64,000 nt of DNA from Oegoconia quadripuncta (GCA_949316235.1 OX438750.1:22570865-22634864); one strand, 5' to 3'; counted from the stretch's first letter, positions 42,848-54,891 are shown. Numbers and translations are program-made. Notes: a model not told the origin generated them from the letters alone.

Positions 42848-43087
42848 TTAGGAGAGGGTTCGGACCATTATCCACCACGCGGGGCCAATAGGGCTTATTG
42901 GATTTATGTCAGTTTGTCGTCACCAATGTTTTTCCTATAGGAACAAGCCACAGCGACTGCCTACAATTAAAAACAAGCGGGACCGACTATTTAGCGCATC
43001 TGAAGCACGGACACTCGTATGAAAATGCTACTAGTGGTCACCCATCCAAGAACTAACTATGCCAGACATTATTTAACTTCGCTAATG
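42848..43087 (-). mobile_element. 5S-rRNA-derived SINE
   Basis: The minus strand begins CATTAGCGAAGTTAAATAAT and has AGTTCTTGGATGGGTGACC, very close to the 5S rRNA box C region. The same body as 3521 and 28775 follows. Confidence 0.75.
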
Positions 43088-44080
43088 GAAAACGAATAAC
43101 TTCACTAAATCATTACGGCTGCGTTACGAATGATGCTCGGTAGTCGAGATATTGTGTACCTAATTCGTTCCTTTCAATCCTGAGGTACTTTTTTACTAGC
43201 TAAATATTTATTTTAATTTAACTGCCCTAAATAAATCTTCCCGATCTTCTAGTAAATATTTACCCTATACGACCTATACTTCCATTCTACCGACTGAACG
43301 CACTATAAAACCAAAATTTAATCACAACTTGCAACAACCTACAAAGCAAAACTTTTTAACTTTTGCATCAACTTTTTTAATTCCCATTTCCATTTTGTAA
43401 CGAATTTGTTTTTTGGCAATTTCCAAATTTCATCACGACCTCTCCCGAGATTGGTTCCGGAATAAATTATATAAATCTTCACTGAGGAAATCCAATTTTC
43501 ACTTTCTTTACAATGTTACATTAAAAATATACCATTTCAATTCGCTCACCTTCCCCACTCGGCAGAAAATTCAGTTGAGGTGCTCCCTTGACCTCTGATT
43601 ATGTTGGGTAAAGATTAGTTGCCGACCGACGCAGTTCGAAGATAATCTGGCGCGAGAAAATTGTATCTATTGTGCCTCGCCGACGATAAAGGTGTTTCGT
43701 GAATTTCTAATCCCGGTGACAGATTTGCAATTTTATTTAGAAGCTGTTCGATTAAACTGCTATCAAGTTTAGTACAACATCGAAATATAATTTGTAATTT
43801 TCTACTTCTGACTTGATAAACATAATAATTGGAATTCATTCTTTCCTGCGTATGCTGTTAGACTTGAAGTAGTTGCAAGGCTAGCATGCCCTATAGTCTC
43901 TCTGTCACGACTTAAGATAGAAGCCTGCTTGAACTTTCACGCTTTACAAGTACTTAAGTGAAACGTAACCCTTCTCTCCAGTGCCTTTCCAGGGAGGCTA
44001 CGCGGTATGCTAGCCCCATTGGTTGCACTAAGTCTGCTTTCTGCATCAATAATCTAAAAATCATAAATAAGTAATAATAA
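43088..44080. other. unassigned DNA with a 12-bp inverted pair
   Basis: GGCTAGCATGCC near 43881 and GGTATGCTAGCC near 44005 are inverted with one mismatch about 120 bp apart and may bound a small MITE. No gene. Confidence 0.35.
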
Positions 44081-44353
44081 TCAATAAATAAATATCCTTA
44101 GACATACACACAGCGCCATCTAGTTCCATAGTAAGCAACTATAGGCTTGTATTGTGGATACCAGATGGTTGATATAATACAAATATACAATTTTTTTTTG
44201 TAAATAAATACTTATTATAAATAAAAACATCGATAACTCGGGTACACATGTCCGTATTCATCACACAAACATATTATGCCCCTAGCGGGATTCGAACCCG
44301 CAACCTTTTGGTATAGTGGTCAGACTTGCTAACCACTACACCAAACAGGTCGT
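44081..44353 (-). mobile_element. SINE A, full length
   Basis: Minus strand: GACCTGTTTGGTGTAGTGGT, GGTTGCGGGTTCGAATCCCG, GTTCGAATCCCGCTAGGGGC, the full body, and a (TTTA)n-like tail at 44081. Confidence 0.88.
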
Positions 44354-45341
44354 CATAAATAATGTAAAATTCAGATTTCGTGGTGGATTCAAGTCATCTG
44401 TTTTATTTCGTGTTACTATAGATTTAATTTACCCGTTAAGATATAACTATTGAGAATTTTATTATGATTATGTTATTTTTTTTTGTACTCCGTCCGTACT
44501 CTGCCCGTTTGTCAGTACGTCTGTCTGTAAGAGGCTTGTAGAGACAAAGTTTAAACTTTCACTGGAACATTTCGGCCCAAAACAAAATATTGTCCTTTCA
44601 ACTGTTAGTAAATTGTAATTTTACGTCGCTCCATCTTAAATTCGTACAGAATCTAATATACATGCCATTGACTCCTTTCTAAATAAGCTTCAGAAATAGA
44701 TAATTCGGAATAGCGTGGAGTTCCAAACTTAGCCCAAATATCGAATTAGTGGGCAACTTCTTAATTAAGTATATGAGGCTCGAAAACAACCTTTTCCCAA
44801 ACCTATTTGACAAGTTGCTCACGTGATGGTAAAGTAATGCAATAAAGGTGAGGAGAATCTCATTAGACAAGTCTTAGGCTGGGTGACTTGGATGTCGTCG
44901 CTAGATTTACTACAGACTGTATTATACGACAAAATATGAGAGGCCGCGGGAATATTGCGACGCGGGATTCATCTAAATGGATCATAAGAGCACTGTCGGA
45001 TTGAATTTTGCCCTCAATCTAAACTAACAGTATTGCTGTTATTTAAAAATGGTATATTATAATGAAAACGCGGTTTACTTTTTAAGGGGCACTCTGCTTT
45101 CAGTCCTGAACTTAATGAAGGACATATCAGGGTCAGGCAAGGATCCTCAGCTACATCAAAAAGACAAGAGGTATTCATAAACCGAGAATCTTAACTTGTT
45201 ATAATATAATCAATGCAACTTCAGTACTATGACTTTTTCTGAAATCTGAGGGTTCGTCACCTAGATATTTTCCTCGGAATAAATTTTTACCTGTCAATTA
45301 TATTTCATAAGTGTCTAAAAGAGAAGTATTCGTATACAATG
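44354..45341. other. unassigned DNA
   Basis: No gene or known repeat. Confidence 0.4.
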
Positions 45342-45431
45342 CCTCAGACGATGAAGCATAAAAAATACCATATATATAAATATTGGGGTATTTATATCTA
45401 TGCTATTTTTTTTATGCTTCATCGTCTGAGG
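45342..45431. repeat. 90-nt hairpin with perfect 24-bp ends
   Basis: 45342-45365 (CCTCAGACGATGAAGCATAA then AAAA) pairs exactly with 45408-45431. The inner part (ATATATATAAATA and TATTTATATCTAT around TTGGGG) pairs imperfectly. The size resembles a microRNA precursor or a tiny foldback element. Confidence 0.85.
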
Positions 45432-45659
45432 ATTACAGCATGAGTAGGCCTAATTCATTTTATAAATGCAAGAGTGTCTTTGTTAGTTTATATTTTACGA
45501 CGTTACCGATCAACGATATGACTTACATTTTTTTGCCCAAGGATAGTCGAATGGTCGGTGAAGGATATGGGCTCTTTTTTCGCGGGAAAATATAAAGAAA
45601 TTCCTAGCGGGTGGAGTCAGAGACGACGCTTAGAAATTTTGAAACATTGAAATTTTAAG

Positions 45660-45762
45660 ACGACGAAATTGTGTAGCTATGCCTTCGAAAATGTTGCGAG
45701 TTCGAATCCCTCTGGAGTTAAATATTTTTTCTGATGAATACGAACATATATTTCTCTAGGCT
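45660..45762 (+). mobile_element. decayed SINE A
   Basis: AATGTTGCGAGTTCGAATCC and CTGATGAATACGAACATATA keep the B box and first body block. Confidence 0.5.
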
Positions 45763-46870
45763 TTGCCTAGTTCAGAATTAGTTAATAAGGCACAGATCCG
45801 GAGATGTGTGCATAGATATTCAAGGCATGTGAATGTATCCATCTACCTGTACATCCATTATTACACTTAGTAGCAAAGAAACCGGTTTACTGAATATCCA
45901 TCCATCTGTATTTCTGGTTTTACAAATTGCTCAATAACTCGAAAAGTACATCGGTTTTAATTTTTTCATTAGCTGGGTTGCTATTACTAGCAAATTGAGA
46001 AATTTTCATAAGAAATTTTCATAATAGAATAGAAAAGCATGCAGTGCCGCGTTCATAGTAAATTAATTTTTTGAAGTGTATTTTCTGACAAAAATCATTC
46101 AATATCATTCATTTCCTGACATTTTCTTGTAGATCATTGCAAAGGGGACATTCTAATAAAATAATAGTGAAAAATCGGAATATTACTTTTATAGTAAAAC
46201 CCGGAATAAGCAGTTATACGACATATATACACTGGCTGACCCCTTTGAGTTGCTACTGTGTGTATTTGAATGTGTCAGGTATTACAAAAAATCTACTAAA
46301 CTCACAAAGCTAATGTAGTCTCCTCATAAAAACGTAACATTGTAACATTTCCCATAACGAATAGGTATGTTCCATCAAATCCTCTCACGACACTTATTCG
46401 ACACTCCCTCTTTAATGGAGAGAGTAATATTACTTCGGGTGCGAAAATATAAATATTTTGTCGTAACGTGCCATCGTCTGAACAAACACCGTGTCCTCAG
46501 TACGTTTTCAAGGGCCCTTCATACTGAGTGGGTCCAAATGGACGTCTCTGCAAACATTTGACGGATTCAATCAATTGAAGCCTTGTTTAAACAGCCATAC
46601 AACACCAACACTACTACCTAAGTTAGATGAGTGTACCATGTAAATAGGTTATTCGTTTGCAATAGATTTAGATTCTATATGAACAGTACTTAATCTAAAA
46701 TTATTTGTGTGTGTATGGGTATCGGCCACGTGTATTTCAGGTGGATTTATGATCGACTAGAGACCACCTGACAGCAAGGGCTTTAGGGGGTACCACATAC
46801 TCGAGGTCTAGAGGACAGACAGGACAGGCTGGAGAACAGTCTGGAGGACAGGATAAGACTGCAATAGCAA
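45763..46870. other. unassigned DNA
   Basis: No gene. 46811-46855 has an imperfect GGACAGACAGGACAGG-type minisatellite. Confidence 0.4.
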
Positions 46871-47120
46871 TAATACCTATGTGCCGAGTGATGTGGTGGA
46901 AGATACCTATCATGTGCTTATGAAATGTGTCCGTAACGAGGTTTATAGAAGGGAAGTTATTATAAACAACGATATACGGGTATTAAGCGGATGCAATAGA
47001 GCTCTAGTACACACTGCGTCCCTAGCAGCCAAAAATATGTATGTATATGAATTAGCTATCTAGTACATAAGTAAGCTGTACCAATGGAGCTGCATAAGCT
47101 CCTTAAGATAAGATAAAAAT
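46871..47120 (+). pseudogene. LINE C-terminal segment with zinc-knuckle-like motif
   Basis: The frame VEDTYHVLMKCVRNEVYRRE has the HxxxxC spacing and context of the C-terminal segment in Jockey/R1-like LINEs (D..YHVLMEC). A stop is at 47061-47063, followed by a probable 3' region CAATGGAGCTGCATAAGCTC. It is 5' truncated. Confidence 0.6.
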
Positions 47121-47333
47121 AGCAAGAATAAATGTAATTAAAAAGGAAATAATATTTACTTGCAGCATATATTAAGAGTATGACCCCTCCCTCCCCCTCG
47201 TCTCTGGATTCACAGTTACCTAATAGTCAGTGTCTTCAAAGGAAAACAACCAGCACTGACTGTGAGACTGTTCGGCGGCGGTGTGTTCTGTTAAGGTGTT
47301 TTTCGACGTCATATTGAGGTTGGGGCGTTTTTC

Positions 47334-47366
47334 AACAGGGTGAAATTTAATTCGTGTAATCCTGTT
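47334..47366. mobile_element. MITE E end fragment
   Basis: CAACAGGGTGAAATTTAATT and CGTGTAATCCTGTTT match the end of MITE E. SINE C follows directly. Confidence 0.55.
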
Positions 47367-47372
47367 TTGATT

Positions 47373-47488
47373 GGAGCGTCGGTGGCTCAGCAGTTAAGAC
47401 GCGCTCTCCCAATTTAGGAGGTCCGGGTTAGATCCCCAGGCAGGCCAATGTACCAATGAGTTTTTAAATTTAATTTTCTCAAACATGC
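47373..47488 (+). mobile_element. SINE C, 3' truncated
   Basis: GGAGCGTCGGTGGCTCAGCA, GGTCCGGGTTAGATCCCCAG and GGCCAATGTACCAATGAG. The CCCGCATTGGGC module is absent. Confidence 0.8.
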
Positions 47489-48000
47489 ATGGAAATATTG
47501 TCATTACTTTCGAAAAAAGAACACGCGAAGTATCTAATTTACGGACAGCGAAAAATAAATCCATTGCAGGAGCGTTTTTTGAATTTGGAACATTACAACG
47601 CTCCAGCAATGTTGTATGAAACGGCGTGCTGGGGTTATTATAGACTCTTTGATTGGATCTCTTTTATCATTCTTGGCATACCAAAATCTCTTTGCTTAGT
47701 ACAAATTGCGTTCACGTGGCTGTATGCGTAAATGCGTTTGCCTTTCGGCACAGATGATAAATAGAAAATCGGTGGCAAAGCTGAAAATTTGTCTTGATTT
47801 GTTATTTAAATATTTATTATTTCCCTGCATTCTTTTGAGAAAAGCACTATATATGCCTCGGCGGAAATGGCAATTGCCTGTCTCGTATTAGTGAAGTCCT
47901 CGCCTACGGCTCTGCCTTCAAACTCATACTCGACTTGCAATTGCCTATTTCCCGGCCTTTGCAATAATGTACTATTAACTACTTATTATCAGGAGAGGAA
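47489..48000. other. unassigned DNA
   Basis: Two overlapping frames (47489, 47706) without motif. Confidence 0.35.
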
Positions 48001-48182
48001 TCACCAGCCGAAAATTGTTGGACTTCCAGACTAAAGGTGGTTTCAGATTGGTCTACTTTGTATGGGTAAAAGAAAATTTTTTGATCGATTTCGACTATGG
48101 TTCCTTGGGTAAAGTTGTTCGTAATCAAGAGTGGTGTCACCAGTTAATATGAATTACACGAATTCAAATTCACCCTGTATAG
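48001..48182. mobile_element. MITE E, right half
   Basis: AGCCGAAAATTGTTGGACTT, AAAGGTGGTTTCAGATTGG, AAAGTTGTTCGTAATCAAGA and AATTCAAATTCACCCTGTAT. Confidence 0.7.
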
Positions 48183-50310
48183 AGACATCCCCTTAACTGC
48201 GCCTGCGACGTCCAGGTGTTTTCTCCCGGTGTAGCGGGAACCGTTTATTCTTGATAACATCATATCTCAAAATAATAATAAAGATATTCATCGACGTAAA
48301 AATGTATACTGTAAGTAGGTGTACGCAATTTAGGTGGGGTAACAATATTTGATAATTTCCAACTTCGCAACTCAACCAATCCAACTTCAGCAGAATTTCT
48401 CTTTTCAATCTCCACTTTCGTGCATTCACTGAATACGTCAATAATATTCTGTCAAATTAAGAAGTACGATGGTCGTGGCCGTGTTATTGGTGACTAGACA
48501 TACATAGACTTTAATCTTACAACACCTACCCTTTTTGCGTCTTAAACGAGTTGGCTTGATTGGTGGATATTCAATGGCATATTAAAATTAGACAGCTCGA
48601 TCACTCGGCGCTATATAGGTTTCTGCGACCCATTTCTGTTATCTTACGCCAAGTCACGTCACCAGTTAATGTAAGCAAGCACCGGGCGCCTGATTGAAAC
48701 AGGATTACAGAAATCCCGCGGGTTTTCTCGCCGACGCTCCCTAGTGGCTCTCACAGTAGATTAGAACAGTGTTGAAGCTTAAAGTTAGGCGGATATTATG
48801 AAATTATTTCACACAGGGTTGTTTAATGTTAAGTAAGGTTGTTATATATTTGTGTTTTGCAAAATTGTTGTTAGATATTGATTGGAACAATATATTGGAT
48901 TATGTTTAATTTTTAGGATTTCAAATTCAAACTAGGAACTCAAAGTTTCTCGTTTTCTGTCTGTCTTCTGCCGGTACAGTGTCGTACCCTCCATGCAGGC
49001 AGAAAGGCAGTCCCACCCTAGCAAATTGTAAGTCATGACATCTGATACATACTGATGTGACCAGAAATATTCTAAACTGCGATTATTTCGTATATTTTCT
49101 CATTTAATAGCAAATTTTATCATGCTGTTTACCCTGGGACAAAACGCTGTGTACACCACTATGGTTAGTAAGCACAGGGCACAGCAGTTTTACTTGATCA
49201 AGCCTTACACGTGCCTACAGGAAGCACAGCCTCCTGTACTGGGAGCAAAAATATATTCCCCACCGAGAGCATATTTGCGGATTATAATCAGCGGATTCGG
49301 TTTTAGATTCCGCGTTAGATGCTACTGAAAGATGGGACGGTGCACAGGTATCGACACAGGTAGCATCCCAAAGTAAAGTGCGTCCCAAATTATAGGTCAG
49401 GAGAGTCGTACCGTCTTCCCATCATCATGTGTCAAGACCAACGGCTCCAATATGTCCGGCGCATCAGAAGAGTTAAGACCCGCCGGATGACTCAAACAAA
49501 TGATTATACAATTTTTTTAAGTTCCAATCGCCCATCGCTTCCTCAGAACACAAAACACCGTTGCACGAGTATATAGACGACACAAGCTCAAGGGCATACA
49601 ACTTCTGTCAGAAACTTGTCAAGAAAGTTGAACAAATATCAAGCAATGAGTAGGTAAGTAAAAAGTTTTCCTATTCCGGATGAAAAATCAACTTTTCTAT
49701 TTACCCATGCAGGGACTTCGTAACTGAGGCCGTCGCTTCGCAGTAAATAACATTATTTAAAGAAGTGGCGACCGAACCTCTCTGATAAAATTATGGAAAT
49801 CTCCAACGAAGATAAGAAATATCTTACTTTTACAAGCTTTTGTTAGTATTCAAATGGATTTCAGAACGTGAGACCGTTGAGATGTAGAAAAATAAGTAGG
49901 GGTACCTACTTAAATTGTGAATAAATGTGTATATCTCTATATTATACTGAATAAACATATGCAAAGTACCTAGGTATCTGTCAAACCTAGGTCAAATCCT
50001 ACGCAAGGACTTATTGGCTTATATCTGTTATACGTACATATAGCTTGAATCAGGTTTGAATAGAGATTAGGTTTGGTTATTTGAATTCTTTTTACCCGAC
50101 TACGATAAAACCAAAGGAAGGTTAGGAATGTAGCAAATTGTGTGTGTGAACATGTATGTTAATCTATATCCTCAGATTAAATTATTCCTTGTACCTTGAA
50201 AAAACTTAGTTTGAATGTAATAAGTGACAATCATTCGTCTTTCTAGCTCGAGTGTCGTGCTTAAAATACATATTCCAATTTCATCTTTCACGCGCATACA
50301 TACATACAGC
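48183..50310. other. unassigned DNA
   Basis: About 2.1 kb without recognised gene or repeat. A 50-codon frame ending at a GTAAGT at 49656 is noted among the rejected items. 50090-50150 (TTTTTACCCGACTACGATAA) may be a decayed repeat F head. Confidence 0.35.
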
Positions 50311-51074
50311 ATACAGGGTGAATTTGAATTCGTATGATTCCTTAATTAACTGGTAACATCACTCTTGATTACGAACAACTTCCCATAAGGAACCATAATG
50401 TGAATTCGATCAAGAAATTTTCGATTACCCGTAAAAAGTAAACCATTCTGAAATCACCTGTATGGAAGTCCAAAAATTTTCGGCTGGTGACTCCACTCCT
50501 GATTACGAACAACTTTCCACTGGGAATCACATTTTTTGGACTTCCATACTAAAGCACGTTTCAGAATAGCTTAGTTTGTTAAACTTTTTGATCGAATTCG
50601 GCTATGGTTCTTAGTGGAAAGTTTTTTTTTATAATAATAATAAATAAATACACACACACACACACACTACACTTCGCTCTAAGACACTTGTTGCTGACAT
50701 AGCCACAACGGCCGCCAAGCTGAAGTGGAACTGGGCGGGCCATGTTTGTCGCATGCCAGACGATGTGTGGGCCAAAATCGCCACCACCTAGAACCCACCA
50801 TTAGAAAGAAGGCGTCGCGCCAAACCGAACAGGAGACGGAGGGATGAGTTCCAACTCCTCCAAAAGTTGGTTAGGAACTATCCATAGTTCCTAACCAACT
50901 GATCGGTGGAGGCCTGGGATAGAGAGCCGTGGAGAGAGAGGAGGGAGGCCTTTGCCCAGCAGTAGGATAGTATGGGCTCCTAATAATAATAATAAATAAA
51001 TAAAAAGTTGTTTGTAATCGGGAGTGGCGTCACCAGTAAACAAGAATTACACGAATTAAATTTCACCTGTATAT
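50311..51074. mobile_element. palindromic MITE E interrupted by a LINE fragment
   Basis: The left end ATACAGGGTGAATTTGAATT and the right end AATTAAATTTCACCTGTATA bound a copy with the usual inverted halves. AAAGTT flanks the insert on both sides (50617-50622 and 51004-51009), consistent with a target duplication. Confidence 0.75.
50623..51003 (+). pseudogene. LINE C-terminal fragment nested in MITE E
   Basis: The frame reads AAKLKWNWAGHVCRMPDDVW and RRDEFQLLQKLVRNYP, then a broken region and EAFAQQ plus stop at 50950-50970. All are hallmarks of the RTE-like LINE C-terminus. In-frame stops and a (TAA)n-type tail are present. Similar ATAATAATAATAAATAAATA runs sit at both ends. Confidence 0.75.
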
Positions 51075-51189
51075 CTAGATCTACCCAACGCTGTTTCTTC
51101 AATTTACGATTGTTTCGCGATATTCATTTGTTTTTTGACATTGACTTGTCGACACCGAACAAAAGCGTATGCGGCATTGTGCGTTTTTG

Positions 51190-51457
51190 CCATTGTAGTG
51201 CTGTGTGGTTACTGCACGCAAAAAGAATAGAACCAACCAGTCTATTTCCGTGGGTGTCGTAAAAGCAACGATGGGACTTTCCATCAAAAAGCATCTATAC
51301 ACTTGGACGTGTGCGTGTCTGTCTATTTTGAATGGTGAACTGTGGATTTTGTTTCAAGCATTAAACTTTTAATGTTTGGAACACTCAAACGCTAATGTTT
51401 GGGATATATCTGACAACCCCATTTGGGATAAAGGCTGTGACATTATGTATGTATGTG
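51190..51457 (+). mobile_element. SINE D
   Basis: AGTGCTGTGTGGTTACTGCA, AGAATAGAACCAACCAGTCT and TTTGGGATATATCTGACAAC through GTGACATTATGTATGTATGT. It lacks about 25 bases of the middle (the GGCGATGGGCTCACCGCC block). Confidence 0.8.
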
Positions 51458-51467
51458 TAGTCGACAT

Positions 51468-51602
51468 TGGTGTCGATTCGGATTTACACCAACTAAACTA
51501 CAGTTTTACTGTCTCTTTCTCCCTGGAACAGTACGATGCGACGACACCACTCCAAAACTGGTTTTAGTTTAGTTTAGTTGGTGTACATCCGAATCGACAC
51601 CA
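51468..51602. mobile_element. foldback element, 33-bp arms
   Basis: 51468-51500 (TGGTGTCGATTCGGATTTAC...) is the reverse of 51570-51602 with one mismatch. The loop is about 69 bp. It sits directly against the SINE D tail. Confidence 0.75.
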
Positions 51603-51844
51603 TTGTAGGTACATAATTCTCATAGGCGTATCAGTGGCGTATCACCGGCGGCAACCGTCTCGGCAGACTGGCTTGAAACAGTAGCCTAATTATATTATAC
51701 TACAGACTATAGTCTTCAGATTCACAGTCTCACTATATCCATATTCTGACGTATTTATTTATAATACCATTACGTAATTATTATTTTGTATATTTACACC
51801 CTACATAAACCTACTCGATTATAATTATTTATTATTATTCTGCT

Positions 51845-52080
51845 CATTATTGTGCCTCACATGGCGTCCGTGCGTCACTGGGCATTTGGGGGCACTGAAA
51901 ACCAGCGCTGTGATTCGTCGCAGCATGAGGTGAGTGCTAACCCATTTGTGCACGCCGCAACACGTGAGAGCATTGTCGGGATTTTCTTCATAATTGTATT
52001 TCTATTTTAGCTATAATTTACTACTTCTTTGTTTTTGTATCGTGTTGTGGCGTTCATAATAAACTGTTTTTATTCTTACA
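51845..52080 (+). mobile_element. possible LINE 3' region
   Basis: GGGGGCACTGAAAACCAGCG, GCAGCATGAGGTGAGTGCTA and CGCAACACGTGAGAGCATTG, ending with CATAATAAACTG. Recalled as a repeated lepidopteran 3' region; the class is uncertain. Confidence 0.35.
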
Positions 52081-53271
52081 TTTTTGACATATTGCAAATA
52101 GGCACCGTTAGTCACATTCATGAGTGGAACAACCTGTAAAACTAACCTTAGATATTTGTAACCCTGTAGAATTCACAGCTATATTTTGAACCAAATATTT
52201 CATAATTCTCTCGCGTAATCCCTAAAATACACTAAACCGCTCTCCATTATCTGTTTACCCACAATTACTTATTAATACCCTAAAACGGGATTCATATTAA
52301 CTTTATAACTTACTTAAGTATATCCCTAAGGATATCTCACGAGGGGTTTTATAAAGTTTATTTACGACACTATCAAACATTATTGCTATTTTAAGTTGTT
52401 ACAAAGTGTAAGACATGTTTACATTCAGAAACTATCTTGTAGAGCCATTAAAACTCAATGAATACTGAAATTTATTGCTGTGTTTATAGCGCAGTTACAA
52501 TACTGAGCAAATACGGGGCATCCACTATCGATTCCGTCTTTTATCTGGTCACGTGACTATAAAAAGAATTAAGCCGTAGTGGTAACAGTAGTTAAGGTAT
52601 AGAGCAGCTGGAGGGCACCTGACAGCTGTCTGAAGTAGTGCACCCAAGTTCCTGGCAGCAGCCGTAAAGGTTGGGGAGTTTTAGCGGGTAAGAGTCCGGC
52701 ACTACCTTCGGGTGGATATGGCCTCGCGCTTTTAATAGCTGCGGGTGATGTCGACTCGAAAGTGTCCTATGAGGATTTCTCCAACTTCGCGAAAAAAAAA
52801 GACGTAATAGTTAAATTGGTTGGGTGGTTGCTATCCCAACAGTTCGATAGAGATACGTTCTAATTGCTTATTATGAAAGTAATATGCACTAAAAGTATTT
52901 CATCAATCAGGCAACGGCTGGTTTAAAAACTAAATTCAATAAACTAGACTCCTACGATTTATGTGCTATCGATGTGGTAGTATGAAGAAATCTCTTTCGC
53001 GATTTCTTAGTAGTTTCTTGTTATTACTTAAGAGATACACCATGGCTTCTTTTTGTTACTTTTCTGTCATAATTGGTGCAAATTTTCACCACACATTTGG
53101 CAATGGAGTTTTTTTTTCTCCGTTTATTTTAAGGAGGGTTTCTGCAATAAAGAAGATGTCACCCTCATAGTGATACAGGATAACAGCAATGACAGTTCGT
53201 CGCTGAGTTTACATTCATAACTCATTTCATTACTGCCAACAATGAGTTGGTGCCATTTCAATTGTTCCAAC
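52081..53271. other. unassigned DNA with a possible repeat
   Basis: 52590-52760 (GCAGCTGGAGGGCACCTGAC, GGGAGTTTTAGCGGGTAAGA, CACTACCTTCGGGTGGATA) is GC-richer and may be a retrotransposon 3' region. A 69-codon frame at 52961 has no motif. Confidence 0.3.
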
Positions 53272-53452
53272 GACCAGCATGGTAGCAGGGCATGCTACCA
53301 TGGTATGATGATACGCGATATAGTTTAACACAAGTCATATCGCGCGCATCTGTCAAAATGCTGCTGGACGACTGTTATGTCGCTCATTTTGACAGATGAC
53401 GACGATAAAATGTGTATAAAACTAGCAAGTTGTCATGCTACCATTGCTGGTC
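53272..53452. mobile_element. foldback element with nested stems
   Basis: The ends GACCAGCATGGTAGCA and TGCTACCATTGCTGGTC are inverted. Inside are CATGGTAGC with GCTACCATG, CGCGATAT (53314) with ATATCGCG (53337), and a perfect 14-bp stem CATCTGTCAAAATG (53347) with CATTTTGACAGATG (53385). Confidence 0.7.
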
Positions 53453-53767
53453 CGAGAATAATAATATAGTACCAGACCCCCGGCTACAGAAAGGACCCCC
53501 ACTACATGGTCATAAAAATACTTATACAATGAAATTCCTGCTACAATAAAAGCTGACGAAAGTGATAAAAATTTATGAGAAAATTAAAGCAACATATTAT
53601 TTTACAATTTGCATGAGTATTTAAATGATGATTATAATTAATTTATTAAAAATATATTATGACATGCAATTGATTGCATATTTCATATAATAAAATAATG
53701 CAATTAATGTAATGCTGAACTAGTTAATATACAGTCCTTACAGGATTCTGTGGATGTTCTATTGGCT
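53453..53767. other. unassigned AT-rich DNA
   Basis: Nothing recognised. Confidence 0.4.
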
Positions 53768-53982
53768 AATAAATAAATAAATATTCTGGGGCATATACAC
53801 AGCGCCATCTAGTACCCCACTAAGCAACTAGACTTGTATTATGGAATACCTTTTGTGTTTATTTTGTAAATTATTATATTACATATAAATGCGTACATTA
53901 CATATCCATATTTATCAAACAAACACAGGACCCTAGTTTGGTTTCGATGGCAGGGTCACTACACCCTACACCAATCAGTCGT
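53768..53982 (-). mobile_element. SINE A, head decayed
   Basis: TAAATAAATAAATATTCTGG, CACAGCGCCATCTAGTACCC and TACACCAATCAGTCG keep the tail, body and A box. The B box region is scrambled. Confidence 0.7.
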
Positions 53983-54333
53983 CAGTATCTCAGGTTACAA
54001 CATGGAAAGCAAATAATGATTGATTGAATCTCCAAAAAATTGGCAACACAACCGACTTGAAAATCCGTTCTCCATGTCCTGATGGGCATCATTAGATCTG
54101 CACAAAATTTATATGGGATCACCCTGAAAGTTTCCAACAAACTACTTATTTAAATCGAAATCGATTCACATAGCGGAGATATAGCGACATGTAGGTAAAT
54201 AAAAAATATATACAGTCGAACATAGAACCTCCTTCATTTTCGAAATCGTGTAAAAATACAATCGAATTGAGAACCATGTCTTCATTCTCTTCATCATCAT
54301 CCCGTAAATATCACATAATAAATTATTTTTTTT

Positions 54334-54399
54334 GGGAATCGAACCCGGTCTTCCCAGATTGGGGAGGCTGCGTCTTAACCGCTGAGCCATCGACGCTCT
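54334..54399 (-). mobile_element. SINE C head fragment
   Basis: In reverse, GAGCGTCGATGGCTCAGCGG, TTAAGACGCAGCC and CCGGGTTCGATTCCC. Both A and B boxes are good. Confidence 0.7.
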
Positions 54400-54499
54400 T
54401 TCATCTCCAACATGGCGCTCGTAAAATGCAAAATCTTATTTGTTGTGTACCTCCATTTCTCAAAGATATCTCTCCAGTATGATTGTGATCCTTATCAAG

Positions 54500-54681
54500 G
54501 TATTATTATTATCCTGGAAGAAAGTCCTGGAAGATCGCTCAGGCTGCCCTACTTATTCTGGGGTGGACACCTTCCTCAAAGGCCGGCAACGCATCTGTGA
54601 CCCTTTTGGTGTTGCGGGTGTCCATGGGCGGCGGTGATTGCTTTCCATCAGGTGACCCGCATGCTCGTTTGCCGCCCTCTC

Positions 54682-54715
<34 letters not shown>
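54500..54715 (+). pseudogene. LINE C-terminus with 3' tail and poly(A) (family K)
   Basis: The frame [20 protein letters not shown] equals the end of the element at 29276. GGCGGTGATTGCTTTCCATC and about 30 A residues follow (54686-54715). The long uninterrupted A tail suggests a fairly recent insertion. Confidence 0.8.
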
Positions 54716-54719
<4 letters not shown>

Positions 54720-54891
54720 ATTTGGAACGATCGGTTGTTTATTTTGAGTGAATGTGATTAAGTGACTTGGGCTGGAAAGAAGGAAGCCGGTCATTGACCC
54801 GTCTCGAGTCAGATGTCACCACGCGCCGACTGAAGTGAAGCACTGCACCCTTTCGACGCTGCGGTACCGACTAGTGGTGTGACATCACGTT

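Noticed and set aside
49503..49656. Open frame (FCQKLVKKVEQISSNE end) reaching a GTAAGT
   Set aside because: The frame stops at TAG exactly at the proposed donor and the acceptor is ordinary; no motif.
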